A DNA stretch of 64,000 bases from an uncultured Bacteroidales bacterium (GTDB taxonomy: Bacteria > Bacteroidota > Bacteroidia > Bacteroidales > F082), in the NCBI GenBank assembly GCA_905233685.1, contig CAJOEZ010000002.1, positions 47,990 to 111,989 of the forward strand, given 5' to 3'. Made by a program: the position numbers and the translations under genes. The notes beneath the pieces are model-generated. The model worked only from the letters and a program-made list of their open reading frames with translations. It was not told the DNA's origin and did no database searches. This document shows, piece by piece, positions 33,120 to 41,192 of this stretch (position 1 is its first letter; each line of letters begins with the position of its first letter).

Positions 33120-35668
33120 AACGGATAGCGCTGATTGCCTGTATCTTATTCAGTTTTGCCCAATTTGGCCAAGCCCAAAAACTCTCGAAAGAGGAAATCT
33201 CCAAATATGAGGCAGATGTGAAAGGCCTTTTGTCGTATTTGGAAGAAACGATGAACTTCATCGGCGATAGTGCCACTACAGCTTTTGAAAAAGAAATCGT
33301 CTTCACCGAAAGCTGGAGCAAGATTTTCATCGACGACAAGGTGCAAATTGAGGATGACCTTGACGTGAACCGCAAGACGCCTATTAATAAGGATGTGCAA
33401 GCCTATCTGAAAGACATTGACTTTTTCTTCAAGCAAGCGCAATTTAAGTTCGATGTGCAAAGCATCACCAACAGCACGCGCGAGGACGGAAGCATCTATT
33501 TTAAGGCCACTTTGTCGAGAAAGCTTACCGCCACAACCATTAATGACGAGCCTGTCGACAACATCAAGAACCGTTTTGTGGAAGTCAACCTCGACAGACA
33601 AAACAACGTGCTCAAGATTGCGAGTATCTACACCACGAAAATCAACGAGACGGAAGAACTTAGAAGTTGGTGGAACAGCCTCTCGCAAAACTGGAAAAAG
33701 CAATTGGGAAAAGGTATCAACCTATATGACAGTATTCCTATGGAAACCGTCGGCTTGATTTCGAGTTCAGATTTTATGGCTTCCTATCCCGAAACGGATC
33801 CTTTGACAGGCGAAGTTGTGATGAAGGACAAGTTCTTCAAAAACGACATGAAGGAACTCGACAGCAAGTTGAAATTGGTCACGCAAAAGCAGTATATCAA
33901 TCTGTCGGGTCTGCGCGAAATCATCACTTTGGAACCCATTACCGAGCTTTCTGACCTTACGGCTTTGGACATATCGGAAACCTCCATCGAGGACATTTCG
34001 CCTTTGCGCAGCGCCAACAAACTGAAAATGCTTCGCGCCAATTCCACCTTGATTGAGGATATTTCAGCCTTGAAATACTGTATCACTTTGGAAGAGCTTG
34101 AAGTGGCCAATACCGTCATCAGCGACATTTCTGTACTGCAATCATTGCGCAACCTCCAAAAACTCAATTTGGCCAATACTATGGTCGGACGACTGCAACA
34201 ACTGAAGAACTGCCCGAACCTTAACACATTGAATCTCAGCGGCTGCAAAATTTCAAATATTGCCGCTTTGCAGGATCTTCCTCAACTGATCATCGTCGAT
34301 GTGAGCAATACCGCCATCCGCGATTTGTCGCCCTTAAGCCAAACCAAGGACTTGCAAAGCCTCAATATTTCCGGAACAGCCATCACCAATTTGAGAGCTT
34401 TGTCGGAATTGGAAAACTTGCGTGAATTGTATTGCAGCAACACCAGCATTAATGACCTCAGTCCGCTAAAATCACACAAAAAACTCAGTAAAATCTATTG
34501 CGATAATTCCGGCATTGGCGATGCGGAAGCCAGTGCCTTTACAAAGGAAAATCCATATACGCTCGTCATTTTCGACTCTGACGCATTGAGAACTTGGTGG
34601 GATGCACTGCCCATATATTGGAAAGCTGTTTTCTCACAGCAAGTCCAGCTTGAAGCGCAACCTACAACCGAAGAACTGCACCAAATCATTAATATGCAGG
34701 AACTTGACCTTTCGAGCAATACTTATCTCCAAAACTTGGTTCCAGTAGCTCGTTTGACTAACTTGAAATCACTGAACATAGCGAATACCGAAATTGAATA
34801 TCTTCACCCCATACAAAGCTTAGCCAACTTGGAATCGCTTAATTTGGATAGCACTCACATCGCTTCCATTGAGCCATTGCGCGACATGACCAACTTGAAA
34901 TTCCTCAACATCAGCAACACACCTATCAATGACCTAACGCCTTTAATCAACGATGACAATATCTTGATTATCAAGGCAGAGAATACTACGATTGGCAGTG
35001 CTGAAGTCAACGCGCTGAAGGAAAAACAACGCCAGGTGACCGTGATTTACAAAACGGACGTGCTGAGAAACTGGTGGATTGGCCTTGATGACATTTGGAA
35101 GGCCATTTTCAGGAACCACGTGCCTTATACCAAGGAAGAACCCAACGAAATCGAACTGCAACGCATTGCCGACTTGAGAGAAATCAATATTCCGACAGAG
35201 TATCCTATTGCTTCCTTAGAACCGATTAAGGACTTCGTTTGGCTTGAAAGCTTGACCATCAACAACCAAAGCGTCAGAGACCTTAGTCCTTTGGCCGACA
35301 AAAAGTATCTGAAGGAACTTTGTGCGCAAAACACACCCATTAGCAGCCTCAAACCCTTGGAAAACGACCTTCAGATGGAAGTGCTCAACATTGAGAACAC
35401 CCAAATTGACGACTTGGGTCCCCTGTCGAAAATGACCAATCTCGTCACCTTGAATGCGGGTGGCACATCCATCAAGCAAATGAAGCCTTTGCAGAACCTC
35501 GTCAACCTCGAAAACTTGGCTATAAACAACACAAACGTCAAAAACCTGTCACCCATCGAGAACCTTCCCAAACTCAAAAATCTGAAGGTTTATAACACCA
35601 AATTGAGCAATAAAAAAATTGCCCAGCTTCAGGAAAAGCGTTTGGACATGAACATCATTTTCTATTGA
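33116..35668 (+). CDS. Exported leucine-rich-repeat protein with three WW-capped modules
   Basis: 850 residues, signal peptide cut at GQA-QKL (mature Gln). After an N-terminal domain (20-180), three modules begin with the same signature L-R-x-W-W-x-x-L-x-x-x-W-K at about residues 182, 491 and 650. Each continues with SDS22-like leucine-rich repeats (LxxLxxLxIxxTxIxDLSPL) and closes with a cap of the form N-T/S-x-I/L-x-x-A/K followed by a strand ending VIF, VIY or IIFY. The first module has about nine repeats, the others four or five. LRR proteins of this kind are usually protein-binding surfaces; partner and role are unknown. It ends the four-gene operon and is followed by a 500-base noncoding gap. 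Confidence 0.82.
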   Translation: MKRIALIACILFSFAQFGQAQKLSKEEISKYEADVKGLLSYLEETMNFIGDSATTAFEKEIVFTESWSKIFIDDKVQIEDDLDVNRKTPINKDVQAYLKDIDFFFKQAQFKFDVQSITNSTREDGSIYFKATLSRKLTATTINDEPVDNIKNRFVEVNLDRQNNVLKIASIYTTKINETEELRSWWNSLSQNWKKQLGKGINLYDSIPMETVGLISSSDFMASYPETDPLTGEVVMKDKFFKNDMKELDSKLKLVTQKQYINLSGLREIITLEPITELSDLTALDISETSIEDISPLRSANKLKMLRANSTLIEDISALKYCITLEELEVANTVISDISVLQSLRNLQKLNLANTMVGRLQQLKNCPNLNTLNLSGCKISNIAALQDLPQLIIVDVSNTAIRDLSPLSQTKDLQSLNISGTAITNLRALSELENLRELYCSNTSINDLSPLKSHKKLSKIYCDNSGIGDAEASAFTKENPYTLVIFDSDALRTWWDALPIYWKAVFSQQVQLEAQPTTEELHQIINMQELDLSSNTYLQNLVPVARLTNLKSLNIANTEIEYLHPIQSLANLESLNLDSTHIASIEPLRDMTNLKFLNISNTPINDLTPLINDDNILIIKAENTTIGSAEVNALKEKQRQVTVIYKTDVLRNWWIGLDDIWKAIFRNHVPYTKEEPNEIELQRIADLREINIPTEYPIASLEPIKDFVWLESLTINNQSVRDLSPLADKKYLKELCAQNTPISSLKPLENDLQMEVLNIENTQIDDLGPLSKMTNLVTLNAGGTSIKQMKPLQNLVNLENLAINNTNVKNLSPIENLPKLKNLKVYNTKLSNKKIAQLQEKRLDMNIIFY

Positions 35669-36172
35669 TAAGCCAATCTCCATATCGCTACCATAATTAT
35701 TCATTAATTCTATATTTATTTTTTGGTAGTGATTAATGACCTGTGTGAATTGGTTGAAAACTTTTCATTAAAAATCTTGCTTTTTCAATCCGAATTATAG
35801 GAAAACTTTTTTGGAACGGATAAAGGTTTATTTTTCAGAAAAATTTGCCCTTTTTCACTTATTCGATGAAAAATGAAAAAATGGGTAAAATGAAGTTCAG
35901 TTTTCCAAAATTCTGTTCATTTTGGCGTTTGAGAGGTTCAAATTTTTCCCTTTCCGATTTTTTATGAACAAAGTCACAAAAGGTCAGAACAAGACGAAAA
36001 AGTTATCAACAAAAATTCTGTTGATAACTTTTTATTATTTTGATACAAAGCTATTTACACAGAAATTAGCTGATTTTTGAGGTCAAGATAAATGCTTCAT
36101 AAATAGTGTAATGAGTGGATTTCGAATAGTGAAAAAGCGTAATTTTGCGAATTATTTATCAACAGAAGTAAA
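35669..36172. other. AT-rich intergenic region, candidate replication origin
   Basis: 504 bases without a plausible gene. A perfect 14-base inverted repeat, AAAAGTTATCAACA (35999-36012) and TGTTGATAACTTTT (36020-36033), contains two copies of TTATCAACA, one mismatch from the DnaA box TTATCCACA; a third copy is at about 36157-36165, and TTTACACAG lies near 36054. Long T- and A-rich tracts before it could be an unwinding region. This is compatible with oriC, and two parS-like sites lie 10-12 kb away. Alternatives are a strong terminator hairpin plus the rpiB leader. Confidence 0.4.
36140..36147 (+). promoter_or_regulatory. Promoter -7 element for rpiB
   Basis: TAATTTTG matches TAnnTTTG, 25 bases before the rpiB ATG. 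Confidence 0.55.
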
Positions 36173-36622
36173 ATGAATCGAATAATTCCTATAGCAAGTG
36201 ACCATGGCGGTTTCGAGATGAAACAGTACCTGATTGAAAAACTCTTGGAATCGGGTTATGAAGTGAAAGATTTCGGAACCTATACTTCAGACAGTGTCGA
36301 CTATCCCGACATGATTCACCCCTTGGCCACGGCCATTGAGGAGGGAGAATATCCTTTGGGCATCATCCTTTGCGGTAGCGGAAACGGTGCCCAGATGACA
36401 GCAAACCACCATCACGGCGTGCGCGCTGCTTTGTGTTGGAATGTCGAATTGGCTAAATTAGCCCGACAGCACAACGATGCCAATATCATTTCCCTGCCTG
36501 GACGGTTTATCCCCAACGAACTGGCTTGGGAAATGGTTCAAGCCTTTCTGAACACGCCTTTCGAAGGTGGTCGGCATACGAGAAGAGTGGAAAAAATAGA
36601 ACAAACAACCCCATCACTATGA
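36173..36622 (+). CDS. rpiB: Ribose 5-phosphate isomerase B
   Basis: 149 residues, standard RpiB. It interconverts ribose 5-phosphate and ribulose 5-phosphate. Seen: ASDHGGFEMKQYL (phosphate-binding DHxG), DSVDYPDMIHPLA, GIILCGSGNGAQMTANHHHGVRAALCWNVELAKLARQHNDANIISLPGRFI with the active-site Cys and the HNDAN signature. Its stop overlaps the next start in an ATGA junction. Confidence 0.96.
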   Translation: MNRIIPIASDHGGFEMKQYLIEKLLESGYEVKDFGTYTSDSVDYPDMIHPLATAIEEGEYPLGIILCGSGNGAQMTANHHHGVRAALCWNVELAKLARQHNDANIISLPGRFIPNELAWEMVQAFLNTPFEGGRHTRRVEKIEQTTPSL

Positions 36623-37986
36623 GCGGAAGCAAAGCAACATTCATCGAAAATTCGGAGATTTCCTTCGACGAGGAACATTGGCAGAAAATCAACTATAACA
36701 CAAGTTGTTACGAAAAGAATTTCGCCAAAGGGAAGGTGAACTATAGAAACATGCACTTGGAAAAGGACAGGGCTTTCAATCTGAGCAACAAGTCGCTGAT
36801 GCAGATGGAGAAGCTCTTAGTCGACTTTGAGACCCATTTCATGGAAAATGGCGGCAAAGTGCTTTGGGCTCGCGATGCCGAAGATGCCCGCGCCCAGATT
36901 TTTGACATCTTGGTGAAAAACAAAGCGAATGCCGTAAGCCGTTCCAATTCCACCGTCTTGGACGAAATCGACATGAATGCCTTCCTTAAGAGGAAAAACA
37001 TCCGCGTTGTTGAAACAAATGTGGCTCGGTTTGTGTTGAAAACCAAAGACATACCCGCTTATCATCCGCTTTTGCCAGCCATTCACCTCTCGAAAGAGGA
37101 AATTAACGGGCTGTTGACGGAAGCATACAAGCTGAAAACAGAAAGTTCGCCCAAGCAAATGGTGAATTTTGTCCGTCATCAGGTGTCGAAAGACCTCAAA
37201 GATGTTGATGTTTGCGTTACGGGAGCCAATTTCCTGCTCTCCGATGTTGGTGGTGTGGTGCTCACCGAAAACGAAGGCAACATCCTGAAATCCACGACGG
37301 AAGCCAAGATTCACATTGTCGTTTCGGGCATTGCCAAGGTGATCCCCTCCATGGACGACTTGAGTGTGCTGTTGCCTTTGCTTTCGTCCCATGCCACGGG
37401 ACAAGGTCTTGCTGCCATCAACAGCATCACTTTCGGGCCGGCCCGAAATGAAAACAAACCCGAGCAGATGTATGTCATCCTGCTCAATAACGACCGTTCT
37501 GAGGTGCTTGCCCATGAGCAACAGCGCAAAATCATGTCGTGCATCCATTGCGGGGCTTGTGTGAGCGTGTGTCCGGTTTATAAGAATATTGGCGGCAATG
37601 CCTATGATTCAAGCCATGTAGGCCCCATGGGCAACATCATGATTCCCTTGATGCGGGGTTTGAAGGAATACGAGTACCTCGCCTCTGCCTGTTCATTGTG
37701 TGGCAAATGTGCGGAAATCTGTCCCGTGAAGATTCCGTTGGACGACCTTATCATTGAGAACCGTCATCTTGTGGCCACCGAAAAGGTAGGCGACGCCAAG
37801 ATGGAGGCTTTGTTCAAGCGGCTGATTTGGCACTGCAAGTCACGCAAGAAGATGGATGCCCACCTGTTCATGAAGCGGATGGAGTTGAAGCGTTTCCTCA
37901 GCGGCGTTTGGGGCGACAGAAGGGAACTGCCCGAGCTGGCGCCTAAATCTTTCAGCCAGCTTTGGAAGGCCAAGAGTGGAGAGTAA
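36619..37986 (+). CDS. lutB: LutB/LldF-like iron-sulfur protein (lactate utilization)
   Basis: 455 residues from ATG 36619, which overlaps the rpiB stop. The LUD domain fills residues 60-300 (SRSNSTVLDEI, GANFLLSDVGGVVLTENEGN); two ferredoxin-type clusters follow as CIHCGACVSVCPVYKNIGG and CSLCGKCAEICPVKIPLDDLI. LutB works with LutA and LutC to oxidise L-lactate to pyruvate, but neither partner gene is adjacent here. Coupling to rpiB is unusual. Upstream in-frame sequence overlapping rpiB is not used because the LutB family begins near KATFIENSEISFDEEHW. Confidence 0.85.
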   Translation: MSGSKATFIENSEISFDEEHWQKINYNTSCYEKNFAKGKVNYRNMHLEKDRAFNLSNKSLMQMEKLLVDFETHFMENGGKVLWARDAEDARAQIFDILVKNKANAVSRSNSTVLDEIDMNAFLKRKNIRVVETNVARFVLKTKDIPAYHPLLPAIHLSKEEINGLLTEAYKLKTESSPKQMVNFVRHQVSKDLKDVDVCVTGANFLLSDVGGVVLTENEGNILKSTTEAKIHIVVSGIAKVIPSMDDLSVLLPLLSSHATGQGLAAINSITFGPARNENKPEQMYVILLNNDRSEVLAHEQQRKIMSCIHCGACVSVCPVYKNIGGNAYDSSHVGPMGNIMIPLMRGLKEYEYLASACSLCGKCAEICPVKIPLDDLIIENRHLVATEKVGDAKMEALFKRLIWHCKSRKKMDAHLFMKRMELKRFLSGVWGDRRELPELAPKSFSQLWKAKSGE

Positions 37987-38007
37987 TAAAATCTCTGCGA
38001 CTTTGCT

Positions 38008-38015
38008 TATTTTTG
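38008..38015 (+). promoter_or_regulatory. Promoter -7 element upstream of a decayed gene
   Basis: TATTTTTG matches TAnnTTTG only 5 bases before the ATG of the lipoprotein remnant. Confidence 0.4.
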
Positions 38016-38020
38016 CGCTT

Positions 38021-38391
38021 ATGAAGCGACACGCCCTCATAGGATTTCTATTATTGCTCGCCCTTTCTGCCTGCCACAGCCCCCAGCGCGAGGCGCGCCA
38101 CATGGTGGCCCGTGCCGAGCGGCTGTTTGACACCCTGCCCGACAGCACCGCGAGCCTGATTGACAGCACATGGCCCTCTTGCAGGCTGAGGCCCTCATGG
38201 GCGACCGTGGCCAGGAAATACCATCCCTGATGGACGACGAATTCTTCGACGACAAGCCCTTCTTCTCCACCAGCCCCGAGCTGGAGCGCGCCTACACCAC
38301 GGTTTGCGACCGAAGCCGAAAAATCAGCTGCATTATCGGAGCCAACGACAGCCTCTACCAGACCCTTCGCGATAGGTTGTCTGAGAGATAA
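38021..38391 (+). pseudogene. Degenerate lipoprotein gene, internal deletion with frameshift
   Basis: The 5' part encodes a lipoprotein signal (MKRHALIGFLLLLALSAC) and then HMVARAERLFDTLPDSTASLIDS, the usual start of large Bacteroidales TPR-type lipoproteins (often followed by a helix-turn-helix region). After IDST the frame changes: the familiar continuation MALLQAEALMGDRGQEIP is read one frame over from 38170 and ends at 38391. The expected segment between IDS and MALLQAEA is missing, so an internal deletion probably joined the pieces out of frame. Residual TPR helices (PELERAYTTVCDRS) remain, and the C-terminal bulk of the gene is gone. Confidence 0.7.
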
Positions 38392-38481
38392 TGTGTTTGT
38401 TATCAAGTTGTTGCAAAAAAACTTCGTACCTTTTCGTACCATCTTTTCGTTGACAGGCATGCCCGAACCAAAATAATTTAA

Positions 38482-38489
38482 TAATTTTG
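38482..38489 (+). promoter_or_regulatory. Promoter -7 element for a T9SS-tailed protein
   Basis: TAATTTTG matches TAnnTTTG, 45 bases before the ATG at 38535. Confidence 0.55.
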
Positions 38490-38534
38490 CATCCGATTTC
38501 GAAATCAAAAAGTTTAACTATAAAAAAAGACTAC

Positions 38535-39890
38535 ATGAACAGATTACAAAACCTAAAAAACAAAGTCCTTCTCCTCCTACTGCTGGCGGTGGCGGGCTTG
38601 GCGAAGGCACAACAGAAGGCACAGCAATGGTGGCCTTACGAAACTGGAGTTGATGAAGACCTTTACAATGTGTGCTGCATTGATGCCAATACGATTTTTG
38701 CATGCGGACAAAACGGGGTAATACTCAAGTCCATAAACGGCGGCGAAAGCTGGGAAGAAAAGTACCGCAAAACAGGTTACAAAACGACAGAACTGTCTTT
38801 CTCCGACAAAAATATTGGCTATGCGATATGTGATTTCACGTTAGACGATTATTCCCATCAATGGTTTTTGGTGAAGACCTGTGACGGAGGAGAAACTTGG
38901 AATGAAGTGGGAATTCCTATTTTTTCATGGATTGAGAGCTGTACAGCGTTAGATAATCAATTCATCCGTACAGAAATGTTTCTGATTGATGCAGACAATT
39001 TGGTTGTGGCGGTCTCATTCGATGGCATCTATAAAAGTACAGACGGGGGGCTTACCATGAGAAAACTGGCCAATGATTTCACCATCAACGAAACACGCGG
39101 GATTTTCTATGATGAAAATGTTGGGTATTTGCTATGGGGTTATGGAGAGGAAGATTTCACGTTTCCGGGAGAGAGATACCCGGGATTGGCAAAAACAGAT
39201 GACTATGGGGAAACTTGGGTTTTAGTGGAGAACATTTCCGACATTACGGATGATATGGCATTTGCCCATTTTTACGACAAGAATCACATCCGGTTGTTTG
39301 GCAACTTTAACACTCCTGAATACGGCTACAAAGGCATATTGGATACTTACGACGGTTTTGACACTTTTGAAGCAACAGGCAATAGTTTTGGATATTTGCA
39401 ATTTGTAGAAGTCTACATGAGAGCAAAGTTTACTGGCAATGGCAAAGGGATGACCATGCTTTGGGAGTACGACATGCCAGGGGTGGGTAGAAGTGTTTCA
39501 TATACAGAGGACGACGGTTTGTCATGGACAAGTTATTCTGGATATGATCTTCCTTCTTACAGGCTTTATGATATTGACGGAATCGACACTACGTTTTTCA
39601 TCTCATGTGCAAATGGGATAGTTCTCAAAAACCGTCAATTTACGCTTATGGGAACGGAAGAAAACTCTTCTTATGCGGTCACCATTTATCCTAATCCTAC
39701 AAACAGCATTGTACGTATCACAGGTGCGGAAGCCATTGAGGTTCAAGTTTTTAATGCCATTGGCCAATTGGTGAAAACCCTCAAAAACGCCAACGAAGTC
39801 AGGTTGGAAGGCCTGCCGCAGGGTGTTTACCTGCTGCGCGTCACCACGGCGGACGGCAGGGTGTTTTCAGAGAAGGTAATAAAGGAATAA
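38535..39890 (+). CDS. Secreted YCF48/BNR-repeat-like protein with T9SS tail
   Basis: 451 residues from ATG 38535. The signal peptide ends at AKA-QQK (mature Gln). The body carries repeats typical of YCF48/sialidase-type beta-propellers: NGVILKSINGGESWEEKY, LVKTCDGGETWNEVG, GIYKSTDGGLTMRKL, LAKTDDYGETWVLVE, TEDDGLSWTSYSG. The end (YAVTIYPNPTNSIVRI to GVYLLRVTTADGRVFSEKVIKE) is a type A T9SS sorting domain, so it is likely exposed at the surface. The ligand or substrate is unknown; the Asp-box pattern is not by itself evidence of sialidase activity. Confidence 0.82.
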   Translation: MNRLQNLKNKVLLLLLLAVAGLAKAQQKAQQWWPYETGVDEDLYNVCCIDANTIFACGQNGVILKSINGGESWEEKYRKTGYKTTELSFSDKNIGYAICDFTLDDYSHQWFLVKTCDGGETWNEVGIPIFSWIESCTALDNQFIRTEMFLIDADNLVVAVSFDGIYKSTDGGLTMRKLANDFTINETRGIFYDENVGYLLWGYGEEDFTFPGERYPGLAKTDDYGETWVLVENISDITDDMAFAHFYDKNHIRLFGNFNTPEYGYKGILDTYDGFDTFEATGNSFGYLQFVEVYMRAKFTGNGKGMTMLWEYDMPGVGRSVSYTEDDGLSWTSYSGYDLPSYRLYDIDGIDTTFFISCANGIVLKNRQFTLMGTEENSSYAVTIYPNPTNSIVRITGAEAIEVQVFNAIGQLVKTLKNANEVRLEGLPQGVYLLRVTTADGRVFSEKVIKE

Positions 39891-39915
39891 ACAACCTAAT
39901 CAATTCAAACGATTA

Positions 39916-39952
39916 TAGTCGGAATCTCGAAAAAAAAGTGCGATTCCGACTA
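39916..39952. terminator. Terminator between convergent genes
   Basis: TAGTCGGAATC (39916-39926) and GATTCCGACTA (39942-39952) form a perfect 11-base stem between the stop codons of two convergent genes. The A-rich loop and nearby TTTT allow bidirectional use. Confidence 0.7.
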
Positions 39953-39979
39953 CTATCGTTTTAGGTAAATTGTTTATTG

Positions 39980-41089
39980 CTATTGAGTTAGCAGGTAATA
40001 AAGTCCAACAAGAGCTCCAATGCCAATCAAGATGGCCAAAAATACCCTGAAGGCCGAGACAGGTGCCTTGCCGCCCACCTTGCCCGTCTGCCCGTTTACG
40101 GCAAACTGGTAGAATTTGTCTTTATACTTGAACGACGAAATCCAAGCCGGCACGAGGATATATTTATAGGTGATGTTGCTATAGAGCGTCGAGAAACGGG
40201 TGTTGCTCACATGGTCGCAGCGCCAATGCGACTTGACATAGCTTTTGATTCGCGACTTTAGCTTGTCATGGATGGAGCTTTGCGCCTGCTCCCAACCCTC
40301 TTTCAGGCCAATGGAATAGCGCTCGGCAGCAAAACCGGCCAGCACTTGCGGCGAGTAAGGCACAAGTTTGCTCAACTTGAACGGCTCGCAGTCCTCTACG
40401 CCCGAGTCTTCCTGCCGTTTCGAGGCCATGACGGTTTCGTCGTCAAAGAATTCCTGATAAACGCCTGTTACGGGTTTCCAATCCGTTACGGTTTCATAAT
40501 TGCCGTCTTTGTTCTTCACTTTTCTGTCGTAGCCAGCCCTTGCGGAAAAATTAGAGGTGGTTTGTGCATCATAGGTCCAATAGGGCAGATACACGCCCTT
40601 GATAGCATCGGGAAGAACGCTTCTCTTGGCTTTTCCAGGCGTGAACCACTTCTTTTTCAGCCACTTGAAGAAGCTCAATACGGCTTGTTCCTTGGTCACC
40701 GTGAAAGGACAAACGCCGCCTGGGGCAATGGATTTTTCGGTGGCCGCCGGCATGACGTTAGTGGAGCCGCAGAAGGGGCACACGGCAGCGGTTTCCAAGG
40801 CGTCGTAGATGGTCACGGCGCCGCATTGCTTGCATTGCACCGATTTCTTCTGCTCGCCCCATTCGAAGCTTTCCCTTTGCGTGGCCGATTCAAAGTCCAA
40901 CTCAACGATGGCGTTTTCTTCCGTCGGCTTGGGCAGATTGCGTTCGTAGCCGCAATATTCGCATTTCATCTTGCCTGTTGTCGGGTCGAAGGTGACCGTG
41001 GCGCCGCAGTTGGGGCATTTCTTGTCGGTAATCTTCTCCGTGGTTTCGGCAAGGATTTGTTCTTCTTGGTTTTCAATGATTTCTGACAT
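39980..41089 (-). CDS. Zinc-ribbon membrane-associated protein
   Basis: 369 residues. Three zinc-ribbon pairs near the N-terminus: CPNC and CEYC (residues 25-46), CKQC and CPFC (about 86-107). The middle is a beta-rich domain (LPYWTYDAQTTSNFSARAGYDR) also seen in TFIIB-type zinc-ribbon proteins next to SPFH or tellurium-type genes; a single hydrophobic C-terminal helix (VFLAILIGIGALVGLYYLL) anchors it. No enzymatic motif is seen. It has its own promoter, divergent from susC. Confidence 0.75.
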   Translation of the reverse strand: MSEIIENQEEQILAETTEKITDKKCPNCGATVTFDPTTGKMKCEYCGYERNLPKPTEENAIVELDFESATQRESFEWGEQKKSVQCKQCGAVTIYDALETAAVCPFCGSTNVMPAATEKSIAPGGVCPFTVTKEQAVLSFFKWLKKKWFTPGKAKRSVLPDAIKGVYLPYWTYDAQTTSNFSARAGYDRKVKNKDGNYETVTDWKPVTGVYQEFFDDETVMASKRQEDSGVEDCEPFKLSKLVPYSPQVLAGFAAERYSIGLKEGWEQAQSSIHDKLKSRIKSYVKSHWRCDHVSNTRFSTLYSNITYKYILVPAWISSFKYKDKFYQFAVNGQTGKVGGKAPVSAFRVFLAILIGIGALVGLYYLLTQ

Positions 41090-41111
41090 GGTATTTTGTG
41101 TTATTCGGGTG

Positions 41112-41119
41112 CAAAAATA
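41112..41119 (-). promoter_or_regulatory. Promoter -7 element for the zinc-ribbon gene
   Basis: CAAAAATA reads TATTTTTG on the minus strand, 22 bases upstream of the ATG at 41089. Confidence 0.6.
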
Positions 41120-41162
41120 GGGCTTATTGTGCTATAAATGTCCGACTAATCGGAATTATTTC

Positions 41163-41170
41163 TATTTTTG
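41163..41170 (+). promoter_or_regulatory. Promoter -7 element for the susC operon
   Basis: TATTTTTG matches TAnnTTTG, 22 bases before the susC ATG, in a 103-base divergent gap. No anti-sigma or hybrid two-component regulator gene is nearby. Confidence 0.65.
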
Positions 41171-41192
41171 CCCCATAAATGTGTAAAATCCA

